From: Panacibacter microcysteis
GTDB lineage: Bacteria; Bacteroidota; Bacteroidia; Chitinophagales; Chitinophagaceae
Length of the DNA stretch: 64,000 nt
Assembly: GCF_015831355.1 (NCBI RefSeq)
Contig: NZ_JADWYR010000001.1
Coordinates: 2,604,001-2,668,000 of the forward strand
Direction of reading: 5' to 3'
Part shown: positions 34,901 to 43,497 of the stretch, piece by piece
Position numbering within the stretch: the stretch's first letter is position 1
Layout: every line of letters starts with the position of its first letter
Notes under the pieces: generated by a model
The model's database searches: none
Told to the model about the DNA's origin: nothing
The model's input: the letters and a program-made list of their open reading frames with translations, nothing else
Program-made: the position numbers and the translations under genes

Positions 34901-35401
34901 TTATTCGATGTACGCACCTGCTACTTCACCTTCACTAACTACCACGTGAATATGATCCTGCATGGTGGTGGCCATAGAAAGCCCAACGTAGTCAGGTTTT
35001 ATAGGAAACAGTTTATGCATGCGTTCTATAAGCACCAGTGTTTGTATACGGCGCGGGTAAAAGTTTAGCAAAGGTTTACATGCATACAGCAGTGTTTTGC
35101 CGGAGTTGGATACGTCATCAATAATGATAACATTCTTATCGTTGAAATCTACTTCTTTGCTCATCACTATTTCCTTAGGCACATGTTTATCAAAAGAAGC
35201 AGAGATGATCTCCATAGGGGTGGAGATATATGGTTTAAGAAATGTACCGATCTTCTCAGCTACCACCATACCACTGTTTCTTATACCAATCAGTATCAGG
35301 GGAGCATCATCACCACTCAAAGTTTCAGCAACCTCAAGTGCCAGGCGGTGAAGTTTTTGTTCTGCTATTGCTTTGCTCAAAAAATTTTTTGTCTGCTCCA
35401 T
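34901..35401 (-). CDS. PyrR-like phosphoribosyltransferase
   Basis: A 166-residue type I phosphoribosyltransferase. The ATG at 35401 (MEQTKNFLSKAIAEQ) is preferred over the longer frame to 35506, whose extra residues look non-coding. The PRPP loop is VIIIDDVSNSGKTLLYA. ILIGIRNSGMVVAEKI forms the first strand and turn, and the C-terminal HIHVVVSEGEVAGAYIE closes the hood. It resembles PyrR, which has uracil phosphoribosyltransferase activity and in some bacteria regulates pyr mRNA; no pyr gene is nearby. An exact -7 box lies 25 nt upstream. Confidence 0.82.
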   Translation of the reverse strand: MEQTKNFLSKAIAEQKLHRLALEVAETLSGDDAPLILIGIRNSGMVVAEKIGTFLKPYISTPMEIISASFDKHVPKEIVMSKEVDFNDKNVIIIDDVSNSGKTLLYACKPLLNFYPRRIQTLVLIERMHKLFPIKPDYVGLSMATTMQDHIHVVVSEGEVAGAYIE

Positions 35402-35426
35402 AATATCGTTGGTGTAAAAATGAAAC

Positions 35427-35434
35427 CAAAAGTA
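35427..35434 (-). promoter_or_regulatory. Candidate -7 box of the phosphoribosyltransferase gene
   Basis: On the minus strand TACTTTTG exactly fits TAnnTTTG, about 25 nt before the ATG. This supports the shorter start at 35401. No convincing -33 TTG was seen. Confidence 0.4.
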
Positions 35435-35510
35435 ATGACTGAATACATAACATGTAAATATTTCTGCTGTGTACACCTGCACTGCATGGTGCACGCAAAC
35501 ACGCATCGTT

Positions 35511-35576
35511 GCTGCACATTGCTGTGCAGTACAAGAGTGCGACGCAACAAAAGCTCCACGCTGTTGCTGCAGCCGG
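35511..35576 (-). repeat. SPR repeat copy R13 (type A core)
   Basis: The minus-strand core is at 35529-35548. CCGGC is 28 nt before it and CAGC 14 nt after it. It lies between two divergent genes, so it is not in any obvious 3' UTR. Confidence 0.9.
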
Positions 35577-35651
35577 GTTCATCATTCCTGCTTACTCAAA
35601 AACACGCCGCATATAAACAAAGCTCTATCTTAGCAGTATAAGCTTGATTTT

Positions 35652-36974
35652 ATGGAAATAATTTTTCAGGTAGCTTTTATTTTACTGGCAGGTGCCGCCA
35701 CATGGCTCTTCAGTAAAAATATTTTACAGATACGCAGGAATATTTTGCTTGGCCGGGATGAGGATCTTACAGATCAGCCCGCCGTGCGGTGGAACAATGT
35801 GCTGCTGCTGGCATTAGGGCAAAAGAAAATGTTTAAAAACCCGCTGGTGGCCATCATGCATTTTATCATTTATGCCGGCTTTATCATCATCAACCTGGAA
35901 GTACTTGAAATTGTGCTGGATGGTATATTGGGCAAGCACCGTTTGTTTACCGCTGTATTGCCTGCGGGCTTGTACCGTTTTCTTATCAATGCATTTGAAT
36001 TACTGGCTGTTGGTGTGCTTGTTGTGTGTGTTGTATTTCTTGCAAGAAGGAACCTGCTTAAGCTGAAAAGGTTTATGAGTAAAGACCTTAACGGCTGGCC
36101 AAGGAGTGATGCAAATTATATTCTTATAACCGAGATATTGCTTATGGGCCTGTTCCTTACCATGAATGCCTGCGATACATTGTTGCAGCAGCGCGGTGCA
36201 GAACATTATGCGGCTTCGGCAACAGGAAATTTTGCTTTTTCTTCTTTTCTGCATCCGTTGCTCGGTGGTTTGTCTGCAGACGCCTTAACTCTTATCGAAA
36301 GAACGTGCTGGTGGCTGCACATTGCCGGTATTTTGGCGTTTCTCAATTACCTGCCTTATTCAAAACACCTGCATATACTGTTTGCTTTTCCCAACGCTTA
36401 TTACACGCGTTTACAACCACAGGGCAAAATGGAAAATATGCCCGACATACAAAAGGAAGTGTTGTATGCCATGCAGCCTGAACTGATACCCGCCGAAGCG
36501 GCGGAGAACCATAAAAAGTTCGGCGCAAAAGATGTGTTCGATCTAAGCTGGAAGAACCTGCTGGATGCATATAGCTGTACAGAATGTGGCAGGTGCAGTG
36601 CGGCCTGCCCCGCAAACATGACCGGCAAAAAACTAAGCCCACGCCTGATTATGATGAAGACGCGTGACAGGGCAGAGGAGGTTGGCAAGAATATTACGGC
36701 AAACAAATCTTTTGTTGACGATGGCAAAACGCTGTTGCACGATTACATTACCGCTGAAGAGTTACGTGCATGTACCACCTGCAATGCCTGCGTGGAAGCC
36801 TGCCCTGTAAGCATCAACCCGCTCGATATTATTTTACAGCAGCGCCGTTTTCTCGTAATGGAAGAAAGCAGTGCGCCGCAGGAATGGAATGGTATGTTCA
36901 GCAATACAGAAAACAATTTTGCACCGTGGAAGTTCTCACCCGATGATCGTGACAGCTGGGTAAGTGAAGTGTAA
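35652..36974 (+). CDS. Membrane Fe-S oxidoreductase (HdrC/E-like)
   Basis: A 440-residue protein. The N-terminal half has about five to six helices (residues 5-260), as in nitrate-reductase-gamma/HdrE-type membrane subunits. The C-terminal half has two 4Fe-4S clusters, CTECGRCSAACP and CTTCNACVEACPV. It likely passes electrons between the quinone pool and a cytosolic partner. In Bacteroidota as I know them, such genes are usually followed by a second protein with CCG cysteine domains; here the next gene is a convergent epimerase, so the partner is missing or elsewhere. SPR copy R14 begins 14 nt after the stop. Confidence 0.85.
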   Translation: MEIIFQVAFILLAGAATWLFSKNILQIRRNILLGRDEDLTDQPAVRWNNVLLLALGQKKMFKNPLVAIMHFIIYAGFIIINLEVLEIVLDGILGKHRLFTAVLPAGLYRFLINAFELLAVGVLVVCVVFLARRNLLKLKRFMSKDLNGWPRSDANYILITEILLMGLFLTMNACDTLLQQRGAEHYAASATGNFAFSSFLHPLLGGLSADALTLIERTCWWLHIAGILAFLNYLPYSKHLHILFAFPNAYYTRLQPQGKMENMPDIQKEVLYAMQPELIPAEAAENHKKFGAKDVFDLSWKNLLDAYSCTECGRCSAACPANMTGKKLSPRLIMMKTRDRAEEVGKNITANKSFVDDGKTLLHDYITAEELRACTTCNACVEACPVSINPLDIILQQRRFLVMEESSAPQEWNGMFSNTENNFAPWKFSPDDRDSWVSEV

Positions 36975-36988
36975 GAAGATTGGGTGTT

Positions 36989-37055
36989 CGGGCATTGGGA
37001 ATTCTGTTAAGCTGCGGTTGTGTCACTCACTTGTACGTTCGGTTTGTATGGCGGC
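36989..37055 (+). repeat. SPR repeat copy R14 (type B core)
   Basis: The core is at 37017-37036. CGGGC is 28 nt before it and CGGC (of GGCGGCTGCAGC) 15 nt after it. The unit begins 14 nt after the Fe-S protein stop, in sense. Confidence 0.88.
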
Positions 37056-37126
37056 TGCAGCGTTGTGTTTCGGCTGCATGGGTTGAAAATACGATCTGTG
37101 GAATGACAGGTAATTTATATACGCGT

Positions 37127-38143
37127 TTACTGTTTCATTTTTATTCCAAGTCCCGGCCCGTTTGAAACCTGTACTTTACCAAAATCGTAGCTGATACCGG
37201 TTGCAACATCCTGCGCCAATAGTAAAGGTCCGTCCATATCTACAAAATCGAGCTGTGGTAAAAAATGTGCTACAGCAGCGCTGCCTACTGTACATTCATT
37301 CATACAGCCCATCATTATTTGCATGTTCATTTTTTTTGCTGTTGCAATCATGCGTATGGCTGGTGTAATACCGCTGCATTTGGTGAGCTTAATGTTAATA
37401 CCATGAAAGTGGTTATGACATTTCTCTACATCGTGCTCTGCCACGCAGCTTTCATCTGCAAACAGCGGCAGCGGAGATTCCCTGAATAGTATTTTCATAC
37501 CATCCCAATCGTCTTTGGCAAGTGGTTGTTCCACAAGTTCAACACCAAGTTCTTTCAGCAGTGGAATTTTATGCATGGCTTCTTCCGTCGTCCAGCCGGC
37601 ATTTGCATCTACACGAAACACGGCATCAGTATGCTTTCGTAATGCTTCGATTGTTTGAATATCATTTGCTGTGCCTGCTTTTATTTTGTAAACCGGCCAT
37701 GGTTTTGCTTTCATTTTATGCACCATTTTTTCAACGGCATCAATGCCAATGGTGTAGTCGGTAACCGGTGTTTGTTCAAATGTTGTGCGCCAGAGTTTAT
37801 ATAGTGGCTGCCCTTTCAGTTTGCCATAAAGATCCCAGCCTGCCATATCCAGCGCAGCAACAAGAAATGGATTGTTGGGTATAAGATGGTGCAAATAATG
37901 CCAGTAACGTTCCGGTTCTGTGAAAGCAAACTTTTCAATCATCTTTTTCTTCTGCTCAATATCTGCAATCATTTGCTCAACCGTAATGTTGTAATAGGTA
38001 ATTGCAGGCGCTTCCCCGTAACCAACCAGGTTGCCCAATTGTAATGCCACAAGTAAAGATGGCTGGTGTGTTTTTGTTCTGCCACCGGAAATGGTAAACG
38101 GGTATTCAAAAGGAAGATTAAGCTGATGATAATAAAGCTTCAT
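37127..38143 (-). CDS. Dipeptide epimerase (enolase superfamily, L-Ala-D/L-Glu type)
   Basis: A 338-residue enolase-superfamily protein of the muconate-lactonizing/dipeptide epimerase branch. YKIKAG supplies the catalytic lysine of the KxK motif. Metal ligands are FRVDANAGW (Asp), ELVEQPL (Glu) and FADESC (Asp). NIKLTKCSG is the second-base lysine strand, and the C-terminal FVDMDGP is the DxD that binds the dipeptide amino group. It should interconvert L-Ala-D-Glu and L-Ala-L-Glu during murein peptide recycling. It stands alone between repeats and converges with the Fe-S gene. Exact dipeptide specificity is uncertain. Confidence 0.87.
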   Translation of the reverse strand: MKLYYHQLNLPFEYPFTISGGRTKTHQPSLLVALQLGNLVGYGEAPAITYYNITVEQMIADIEQKKKMIEKFAFTEPERYWHYLHHLIPNNPFLVAALDMAGWDLYGKLKGQPLYKLWRTTFEQTPVTDYTIGIDAVEKMVHKMKAKPWPVYKIKAGTANDIQTIEALRKHTDAVFRVDANAGWTTEEAMHKIPLLKELGVELVEQPLAKDDWDGMKILFRESPLPLFADESCVAEHDVEKCHNHFHGINIKLTKCSGITPAIRMIATAKKMNMQIMMGCMNECTVGSAAVAHFLPQLDFVDMDGPLLLAQDVATGISYDFGKVQVSNGPGLGIKMKQ

Positions 38144-38250
38144 GGGATGGTTTTTACACTGCCCGGTTGTAAAGCGGGAAAAAGCATTTGAATGTGGGTG
38201 TTGTCGCTTGCTGGTTTATGCAAAAAGGATGAACCTTTAGCATAGCTGCA

Positions 38251-38317
38251 GCCGCCAGGCGTTGTGCAGTACAAGAGTGCGACGCAACGAAAGCTTAATG
38301 CTTACCCTGCTGCCTGG
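38251..38317 (-). repeat. SPR repeat copy R15 (type A core)
   Basis: The minus-strand core is at 38269-38288. CCAGG is 29 nt before it and CGGC (of GGCGGCTGCAGC) 14 nt after it. It is in sense, 74 nt from glucanotransferase stop to core. Confidence 0.88.
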
Positions 38318-38362
38318 TACATAAACCTGCGCAGCCGGGTAAGCAAACCTGTATATGCACTG

Positions 38363-41300
38363 TTACGCTCTGCCGCTTTCTTTAACCATAGATGAAAACT
38401 CACTGTTGAACGCCGAAGCTTTCAGCAGGTCTTCGAGGGTTAAATGCATGCGGTAGCGCCAGTAATGTTTGGAATCTGCGGGCACATTGATGCGTTCCTC
38501 GTGCGGGTTGGGCCTGCGTATCTGCCTGTTGCAACCCAGTATATCCTGCAACTGGAAAATACTCCACATGGCGGGTGAGTACAGGTGTTGCACCACGATG
38601 GCTTTGTTTACCCATGCATCGCAGAAATAAGGCGCCAGTCCCCACTGCCCCAACTCATCGTTAAAGAATTGCTGGGATAAGTTGCGGTCTTCTTCCCACC
38701 AGCCACGAATAGTGCTTATATCGTGCGAAGATGGTGTAACCACGCTGAGGTATGGTGCATCTGCAGGATGAAAGAATTGCTTATTGGGATCTTTGGGCAT
38801 GCGCTGAATTTCGAGGCTGAGCAAACCTAGCTGCCGCATGACCTCTGGAACGCTGCGCGGCACAAGACCGAGGTCTTCTCCACATACAAGCATATTGGTA
38901 GCACGTTTTAATGCCGGTAATTTTTGCATGGCTTTTTTCATCCAGAAATCATCCTGCCGCTCAAAGAAATAATTTACGTACAGCTGTTTTAGCTGGTATT
39001 GCAAATGCGGATCAAGGTCTTTAAACGACGGGGTTTCTTCTATGCCAAAACGGAAGTGAAACTGCTGCCCCTGCGAGCCTTCTACCTCGAATAACAACAC
39101 ATTGGAGAGATAGCTGAACAATTGTTTTTTAAGCCAGCGGTTATGCTCACTATCCTGCTGCCACGAAAAATAGTTTTCCACTTTTGCCTGCGTGGAAAAT
39201 TCAGGTTTTAGCTGGTATTTTTCGAAGCCATCATAATTAAGGAATGTATATTTTACGTGTTCCTTCTGATCGCCCAATGTATCGTTCAATAACCTTTCTG
39301 TAATATATGGTTTGCAATAGCGGGCATAATCAAACCACATATTACGCTCGTAAAATTCATTGATATGTACGGGTATGGCCGGTTCAAAATGGCCCATGAT
39401 GCCTTCAACGGAATCTATAGGGATGCTCCATATGCGAAAGAAACCCAGAATGTGGTCTATGCGAAATGCGTCGAAATAATAACTCATCTGTTCAAAGCGC
39501 TGCTTCCACCAGGTAAAGTCATCTTCCTGCATTTTCTCCCAGTTATACGTAGGAAAGCCCCAGTTCTGGCCGGTTTTTGCAAAGTCATCTGGCGGTGCGC
39601 CGGCCTGCATTTCCATGTGGTACAGCTCGGGGTTTTGCCATGCATCCACACCAAAACGGTAAATACCGATTGGTATATCTCCTTTAACGATCACACCATG
39701 CTGATGCGCGTATTCGGCAGCTTCTTTCAACTGAAGATGCAACAGGTATTGTACATATATATGAATGGCCACGTCGTTGAATGTGCCGGCACCGGTTTCC
39801 AGCAATGCGGCAGCTTCTGCGGCATCGTAGGTTTTATGTGTCTGCCAGGTATTGAAATCGGCACTGTTGTATTTATCCCTGAAATAGCAGAATGTAGCAT
39901 AGGGAACCAGCCAGTGTTTATTGAGTTCAAAATATTCTTTGTAACCGGCAGAGGAGAAAATCTCCTCTTGCTGCAGTGGGTAAAGTTGCTTAATTACGCG
40001 CCATTTGAGATTGTTTACCCCTTCATAATCTACCGCGTCCAGCTTATTCAGGCGTTGTCTTTCTGCTTCAACGTCTTTTACCAGTTGTGCATGCTTTTCG
40101 CCTGCAGCTTTTGCAAGGTTGAGATACATGGGGTGCAATGCAAATGCTGATATGGCTGCATAGGGATAGCTGTCCGTCCAGGTATGTGTGGCAGTGGTAT
40201 CATTTACAGGCAGTATTTGTACCAGCTTAAGGCCAACAGATTTTGCCCAGTCTACGAGTAGCTTTATGTCGCTGAATTCTCCTACGCCACAACTCTGTTC
40301 TGCACGCAAACTAAAAACAGGTATTGCTACACCTGCACCTTTCCAACTGGTGGAGGGCAGTACCGCGAAACCATCATTTACAATCGTTTTTTTGTTTTTT
40401 ACAAATGCATCGTACAGTACGCGGTTATTGCCATCTTCATAGCGTACAATGCGGCCGGCAGAAGTATCAAAAACACAGTATTTGTAAACCACCGGGAAAT
40501 GCGCCCTGGACAGGTCAGCACGCACCGAGTAAAAGCTGTCACCGTCATTACGCTCCATCAGCAATGCTGCTGCTTCGTTCCAGTTTCCGAGTTTTTCATC
40601 GTTGCCAATTAAACAGATTGTTTCATCTTTTTTAAGCAGCGGCGCTTTTATCCTGAAAGTATGTGTGTATGTTTTGGGTGCCGGCACGGCAGGTTTATGA
40701 CGGTGTTTGAGTAACACGTTTTGAAAAGGTTCTGTGTAGAAAGCATTTTCAAAATACCCGGCAAAATTCCATGCGTCTATGATCAGTATTTCTTCTGAAG
40801 CCAGGTCTCCTGTTTTTAAAACCTTGTCGCTGCCCCAATCATAACTCACAGTACCATCTTCGTATTGTACCATATAATTGTAAACGATGCCTTCTTTGGG
40901 TAGTGCATTTTTGTCAACGTCAATTGTTAGCGTCCAGAGATCATTATTGAGGTATTGCATGCGTAATGCAGATGCTGCTGTTTCTCCGCCGAACAATGGG
41001 TGCTTGCCGGTTATAAATAATGACTGGCCATAGTTGGTATGAAACCTTACAACAAAAGTTACTTTTGAGATTGCGGGCAAAGCCTCCTTCACCGTAATCT
41101 TTTTTGCGGCAGCTTTCCTGGCTACTTTAGCAGCAGGCGCTGCTGCTCCAGGTATTACTGCTTTCGCCGGCGCATTCTTACCGGCACTTTTTTTCACCGC
41201 GGCTTTCTTTGCAGCAGCTTTTTTTACAGGCGTCACTTCTTTATTGGCTGCCGCTTCTGTAGTGGCAGGTTTTGGAGTTGCCGGAAGCACCGGGTTAATT

Positions 41301-41506
41301 GCCGGTTGTTCCGTTGCAGGTATGTCTGGAACTGCTTCTGTGTTTTCTTTTTTGGTACCGGCTTTTACTGCTTTTTTTGGCTGCGGGGCATCTTTTCTTG
41401 GTTCACTTTTTTTTGTTTCCTTCCCTGTTTCGCCTAAAGATGCAGCGCTCTTAATCTCAACTTTTTTTGCTTTGCTCATTTTATTGTTTTCAGATGCCAG
41501 GTTCAT
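38363..41506 (-). CDS. malQ: 4-alpha-glucanotransferase (GH77) with two CBM20-like domains and a histone-H1-like tail
   Basis: A 1047-residue protein. Residues 1-145 are Lys/Ala/Pro-rich low complexity with AAKKAAVKKSAGK-type repeats. Two CBM20-like starch-binding domains follow (about 148-250 and 285-380), then the GH77 barrel from about 395. Catalytic elements are AFRIDHILGFFRIW (nucleophile D684), VCGEDLGLVP (acid Glu) and SSHDISTIRGW (Asp). The layout matches plant DPE2-type disproportionating enzymes acting on maltose and branched glucans. Another in-frame Met lies at residue 10 (41479). The basic tail is unusual: DNA, RNA or anionic-surface binding is possible, or simply solubility. It is cytosolic, as no signal peptide is seen. 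Confidence 0.92.
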   Translation of the reverse strand: MNLASENNKMSKAKKVEIKSAASLGETGKETKKSEPRKDAPQPKKAVKAGTKKENTEAVPDIPATEQPAINPVLPATPKPATTEAAANKEVTPVKKAAAKKAAVKKSAGKNAPAKAVIPGAAAPAAKVARKAAAKKITVKEALPAISKVTFVVRFHTNYGQSLFITGKHPLFGGETAASALRMQYLNNDLWTLTIDVDKNALPKEGIVYNYMVQYEDGTVSYDWGSDKVLKTGDLASEEILIIDAWNFAGYFENAFYTEPFQNVLLKHRHKPAVPAPKTYTHTFRIKAPLLKKDETICLIGNDEKLGNWNEAAALLMERNDGDSFYSVRADLSRAHFPVVYKYCVFDTSAGRIVRYEDGNNRVLYDAFVKNKKTIVNDGFAVLPSTSWKGAGVAIPVFSLRAEQSCGVGEFSDIKLLVDWAKSVGLKLVQILPVNDTTATHTWTDSYPYAAISAFALHPMYLNLAKAAGEKHAQLVKDVEAERQRLNKLDAVDYEGVNNLKWRVIKQLYPLQQEEIFSSAGYKEYFELNKHWLVPYATFCYFRDKYNSADFNTWQTHKTYDAAEAAALLETGAGTFNDVAIHIYVQYLLHLQLKEAAEYAHQHGVIVKGDIPIGIYRFGVDAWQNPELYHMEMQAGAPPDDFAKTGQNWGFPTYNWEKMQEDDFTWWKQRFEQMSYYFDAFRIDHILGFFRIWSIPIDSVEGIMGHFEPAIPVHINEFYERNMWFDYARYCKPYITERLLNDTLGDQKEHVKYTFLNYDGFEKYQLKPEFSTQAKVENYFSWQQDSEHNRWLKKQLFSYLSNVLLFEVEGSQGQQFHFRFGIEETPSFKDLDPHLQYQLKQLYVNYFFERQDDFWMKKAMQKLPALKRATNMLVCGEDLGLVPRSVPEVMRQLGLLSLEIQRMPKDPNKQFFHPADAPYLSVVTPSSHDISTIRGWWEEDRNLSQQFFNDELGQWGLAPYFCDAWVNKAIVVQHLYSPAMWSIFQLQDILGCNRQIRRPNPHEERINVPADSKHYWRYRMHLTLEDLLKASAFNSEFSSMVKESGRA

Positions 41507-41603
41507 AATTTTTGGAGTTGCGAAATTAAGTAAGATGCAGCAGCCACAGGCATTACAACCATGTTATTTAAAAATGCTTTAATAACAGTTGTTATTTTGG
41601 TAG

Positions 41604-41676
41604 CCGGCATTGGTAATGCTCTTCAACTGCCGTTGCGTCGCACACTTGTACTGTAGTATCCTTTATGAACTTCAGC
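41604..41676 (+). repeat. SPR repeat copy R16 (type C core)
   Basis: The core GTTGCGTCGCACACTTGTAC is at 41632-41651. CCGGC is 28 nt before it. CAGC follows 21 nt after it, longer than usual. It is antisense upstream of the glucanotransferase gene. Confidence 0.85.
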
Positions 41677-41813
41677 GATCCGGACAAGACATCGTAAACA
41701 AGGCCAGGCAATCGTATATATTCATCAACGGCAGCTGAGATAATGTGGCTAAAATAAGTATTGTGTAATAAATACACAAATATTAATTGTAATGTTCAGG
41801 GTAGTTTACCGGC

Positions 41814-41839
41814 ACAAAAAAACCGGCAATTTGCCGGTT
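41814..41839 (-). terminator. Intrinsic terminator of the cytochrome c transcript
   Basis: On the minus strand the stem AACCGGC / GCCGGTT has a 5-nt AAATT loop and is followed by a run of T. It lies about 145 nt after the cytochrome stop, beyond R17. The hairpin is symmetric and could work weakly on the plus strand. Confidence 0.75.
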
Positions 41840-41925
41840 TTGAGTTGCAATAATTTGTTTATTGGAGGCTACAGGTTTAAGCTGCACATTCAGGTTGCAG
41901 TATTGTTGTTGCCCCTTGTACTGCT

Positions 41926-41973
41926 GTACAAGAGTGCGACGCAACGGAAGCCTGATGCTTAGACTGCAGCCGG
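41926..41973 (-). repeat. SPR repeat copy R17 (type A core)
   Basis: The minus-strand core is at 41926-41945, with CCGGC 28 nt before it. The unit begins 11 nt after the cytochrome stop, in sense, before the terminator. After the core, AGCAGTACAAG makes a local inverted repeat with TTGTAC. Confidence 0.88.
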
Positions 41974-41984
41974 GCTCACAATAA

Positions 41985-42464
41985 TTAATTTTTTGGTGGC
42001 GGTGGTGGTGGCGGAGTTTTCATGCCGCCATTGGCCAGTTGTTCCGCAATACCCTTTTCATCAGGGTGTGGTATGCCTCTGTGGCAGGTATTGCAGGTTA
42101 CTACCCTGATTGTATCGGGCTTGGTAGAGTTTTCAAAATTAAAGTAGGTAGCATTTATGCCCATGGTCATACGCATCATGTGCCTGGCGATGTTCTTTTC
42201 CGGCTTGTCATCGCTGTCCATTTTCCATCCCTGCCTGAAATCTTCGCCTTCATGCACATGGCAAAAAATACATTTTACGCCCAGCGCATCATTAAAGCTG
42301 TGCATCACTTTATCAAGGTCATCTTTTGAAATGTCTTTTGGTAAAACCTGGAGGTTTTTAAAGCCCTCCTGTGGTTTATCCGGCGTATATGCAAAAATGC
42401 CCATGGAGGAGATGGCGCATAATGCCGCGATTACGGTTAATTTCTTTTTGTTGGTTGTGAACAT
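41985..42464 (-). CDS. Exported diheme cytochrome c of the photosynthetic-reaction-centre subunit family
   Basis: A 159-residue exported protein. The signal segment (KKLTVIAALCAISSMGIFA) precedes a first heme site CIFCH, with a preceding Met helix MHSFNDALGV. A second site CNTCHRG is preceded by HMMRMTMGINATYF, the repeat pattern of reaction-centre-type cytochrome c domains. It ends in a poly-Pro tail. No photosynthesis genes are near; such proteins are common in non-phototrophic Bacteroidota and are presumed periplasmic electron carriers. An AGGAG sequence lies 13 nt before the ATG. The expected terminator is present beyond repeat R17. Confidence 0.88.
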   Translation of the reverse strand: MFTTNKKKLTVIAALCAISSMGIFAYTPDKPQEGFKNLQVLPKDISKDDLDKVMHSFNDALGVKCIFCHVHEGEDFRQGWKMDSDDKPEKNIARHMMRMTMGINATYFNFENSTKPDTIRVVTCNTCHRGIPHPDEKGIAEQLANGGMKTPPPPPPPKN

Positions 42465-42743
42465 GGGAAAAATATTTCTCCTAATATAGTAAATCCTTCA
42501 TTAGTCGTAAAATTAATAGACCAAAAACACAAATATTGCGACGTATGTGCACTATGGTGTCCTGGTTCATTTGCTTACTTATGGTGTTGTAACATTTTTA
42601 TGTTTTACACGTACCACCATGTTTTCAGGCATGTATGATTGTTAATTCGTAATTCTTTTAACAATACATATTTAATTGGTGCCGTTTTTTTGCGTTGATA
42701 TGGCACAGGAATTGGCTGACAAACATTTTAAAACAAACAAGCT

Positions 42744-43319
42744 ATGAAAAGGACCTTATTATCAATTGCGGTTATTTTAGGATTTACCGTTGCTGCAAGT
42801 GCACAGGGTTTTCATGTTGGTGCAAAAGTTGGTGCTAACTTTTCAAAGATCGACGGACAAACGTTCAAAGACGGCTTTGAACTTGGCTACCACGCCGGTG
42901 GTTTTGCGGAGATCGATTTTAATGAGCACATCGGTATTCAGCCCGAGGTATTATTTAACCAGACCAACACAAAGGTTACCGACGATCCGAACGACGTATT
43001 TTCCCCTGGTAAAAAAATTAAACTTAACTACCTGAGCATTCCGGTATTGTTGAGAATTAATGCGGGTAAAATCCTGACTTTTAATGTAGGTCCTCAGTTT
43101 GGCATTTTGATGAACAACGAAGAAACTTTATTGCAAAATGGTAAAGATGCTTTCAAGAGCGGAGACTTCGGCATGGTTGCGGGTGCACAGGTAAATGTGG
43201 GCGCATTGAGAATTTATGGAAGATATAACGTTGGCCTGTCTAAAGTAAACGATGTTGTTGACCAGGAAAAATGGAAAAACCAGGCTATACAACTGGGTGT
43301 AGGGTTTAAAATTTTGTAA
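42744..43319 (+). CDS. Outer-membrane beta-barrel (porin-like) protein
   Basis: A 191-residue protein with signal peptide (MKRTLLSIAVILGFTVAASAQ) and an eight-stranded-barrel pattern: GFHVGAKVGANFSKIDG, GYHAGGFAEIDFNEHIGIQPEVLFNQ, LNYLSIPVLLRINAG, LTFNVGPQFGILMN, and a final strand ending VGFKIL with a hydrophobic C-terminus. These are hallmarks of the OMP_b-brl_2 family. It is monocistronic, with a strong terminator. The function is probably structural or adhesion in the outer membrane; no substrate can be assigned. Confidence 0.9.
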   Translation: MKRTLLSIAVILGFTVAASAQGFHVGAKVGANFSKIDGQTFKDGFELGYHAGGFAEIDFNEHIGIQPEVLFNQTNTKVTDDPNDVFSPGKKIKLNYLSIPVLLRINAGKILTFNVGPQFGILMNNEETLLQNGKDAFKSGDFGMVAGAQVNVGALRIYGRYNVGLSKVNDVVDQEKWKNQAIQLGVGFKIL

Positions 43320-43343
43320 TTGGATAAGTATAGAATGACCAGG

Positions 43344-43374
43344 GGCGCAAAGCAGCATGCTTTGCGCCTTTTTT
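43344..43374 (+). terminator. Intrinsic terminator after the beta-barrel gene
   Basis: A 10-bp perfect stem GGCGCAAAGC / GCTTTGCGCC with an AGCAT loop is followed by T6, 24 nt after the stop codon. Confidence 0.92.
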
Positions 43375-43448
43375 ACGTCAATTTGTTCGTAGTAGTTTAA
43401 TTCTTTTCCTTTGGCACTCAAATTGACCCATAGTACGCCCCCATGTAA

Positions 43449-43461
43449 ACGATAAAATCGT
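43449..43461. promoter_or_regulatory. Small inverted repeat upstream of lon
   Basis: ACGAT-AAA-ATCGT, 36 nt before the lon start. It is a possible operator or mRNA hairpin, but short enough to be chance; it is not a CIRCE element. Confidence 0.25.
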
Positions 43462-43497
43462 GTGGGTAAATGACAATTTGACTTTAAGCCAAATAAT

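Larger units (their letters stand above)
41507..41984. other. 478-bp intergenic region with facing SPR repeats and a terminator
   Basis: Upstream of the glucanotransferase and downstream of the cytochrome gene, both minus strand. It contains R16 (+), a bidirectional hairpin terminator and R17 (-). I see no gene. R17 lies between the cytochrome stop and the terminator, so it should be transcribed in that mRNA. Confidence 0.65.

Noticed and set aside
41985-42464. Reaction-centre cytochrome c considered as evidence of phototrophy
   Set aside because: No other photosynthesis gene is present, and this family is common in non-phototrophic Bacteroidota.
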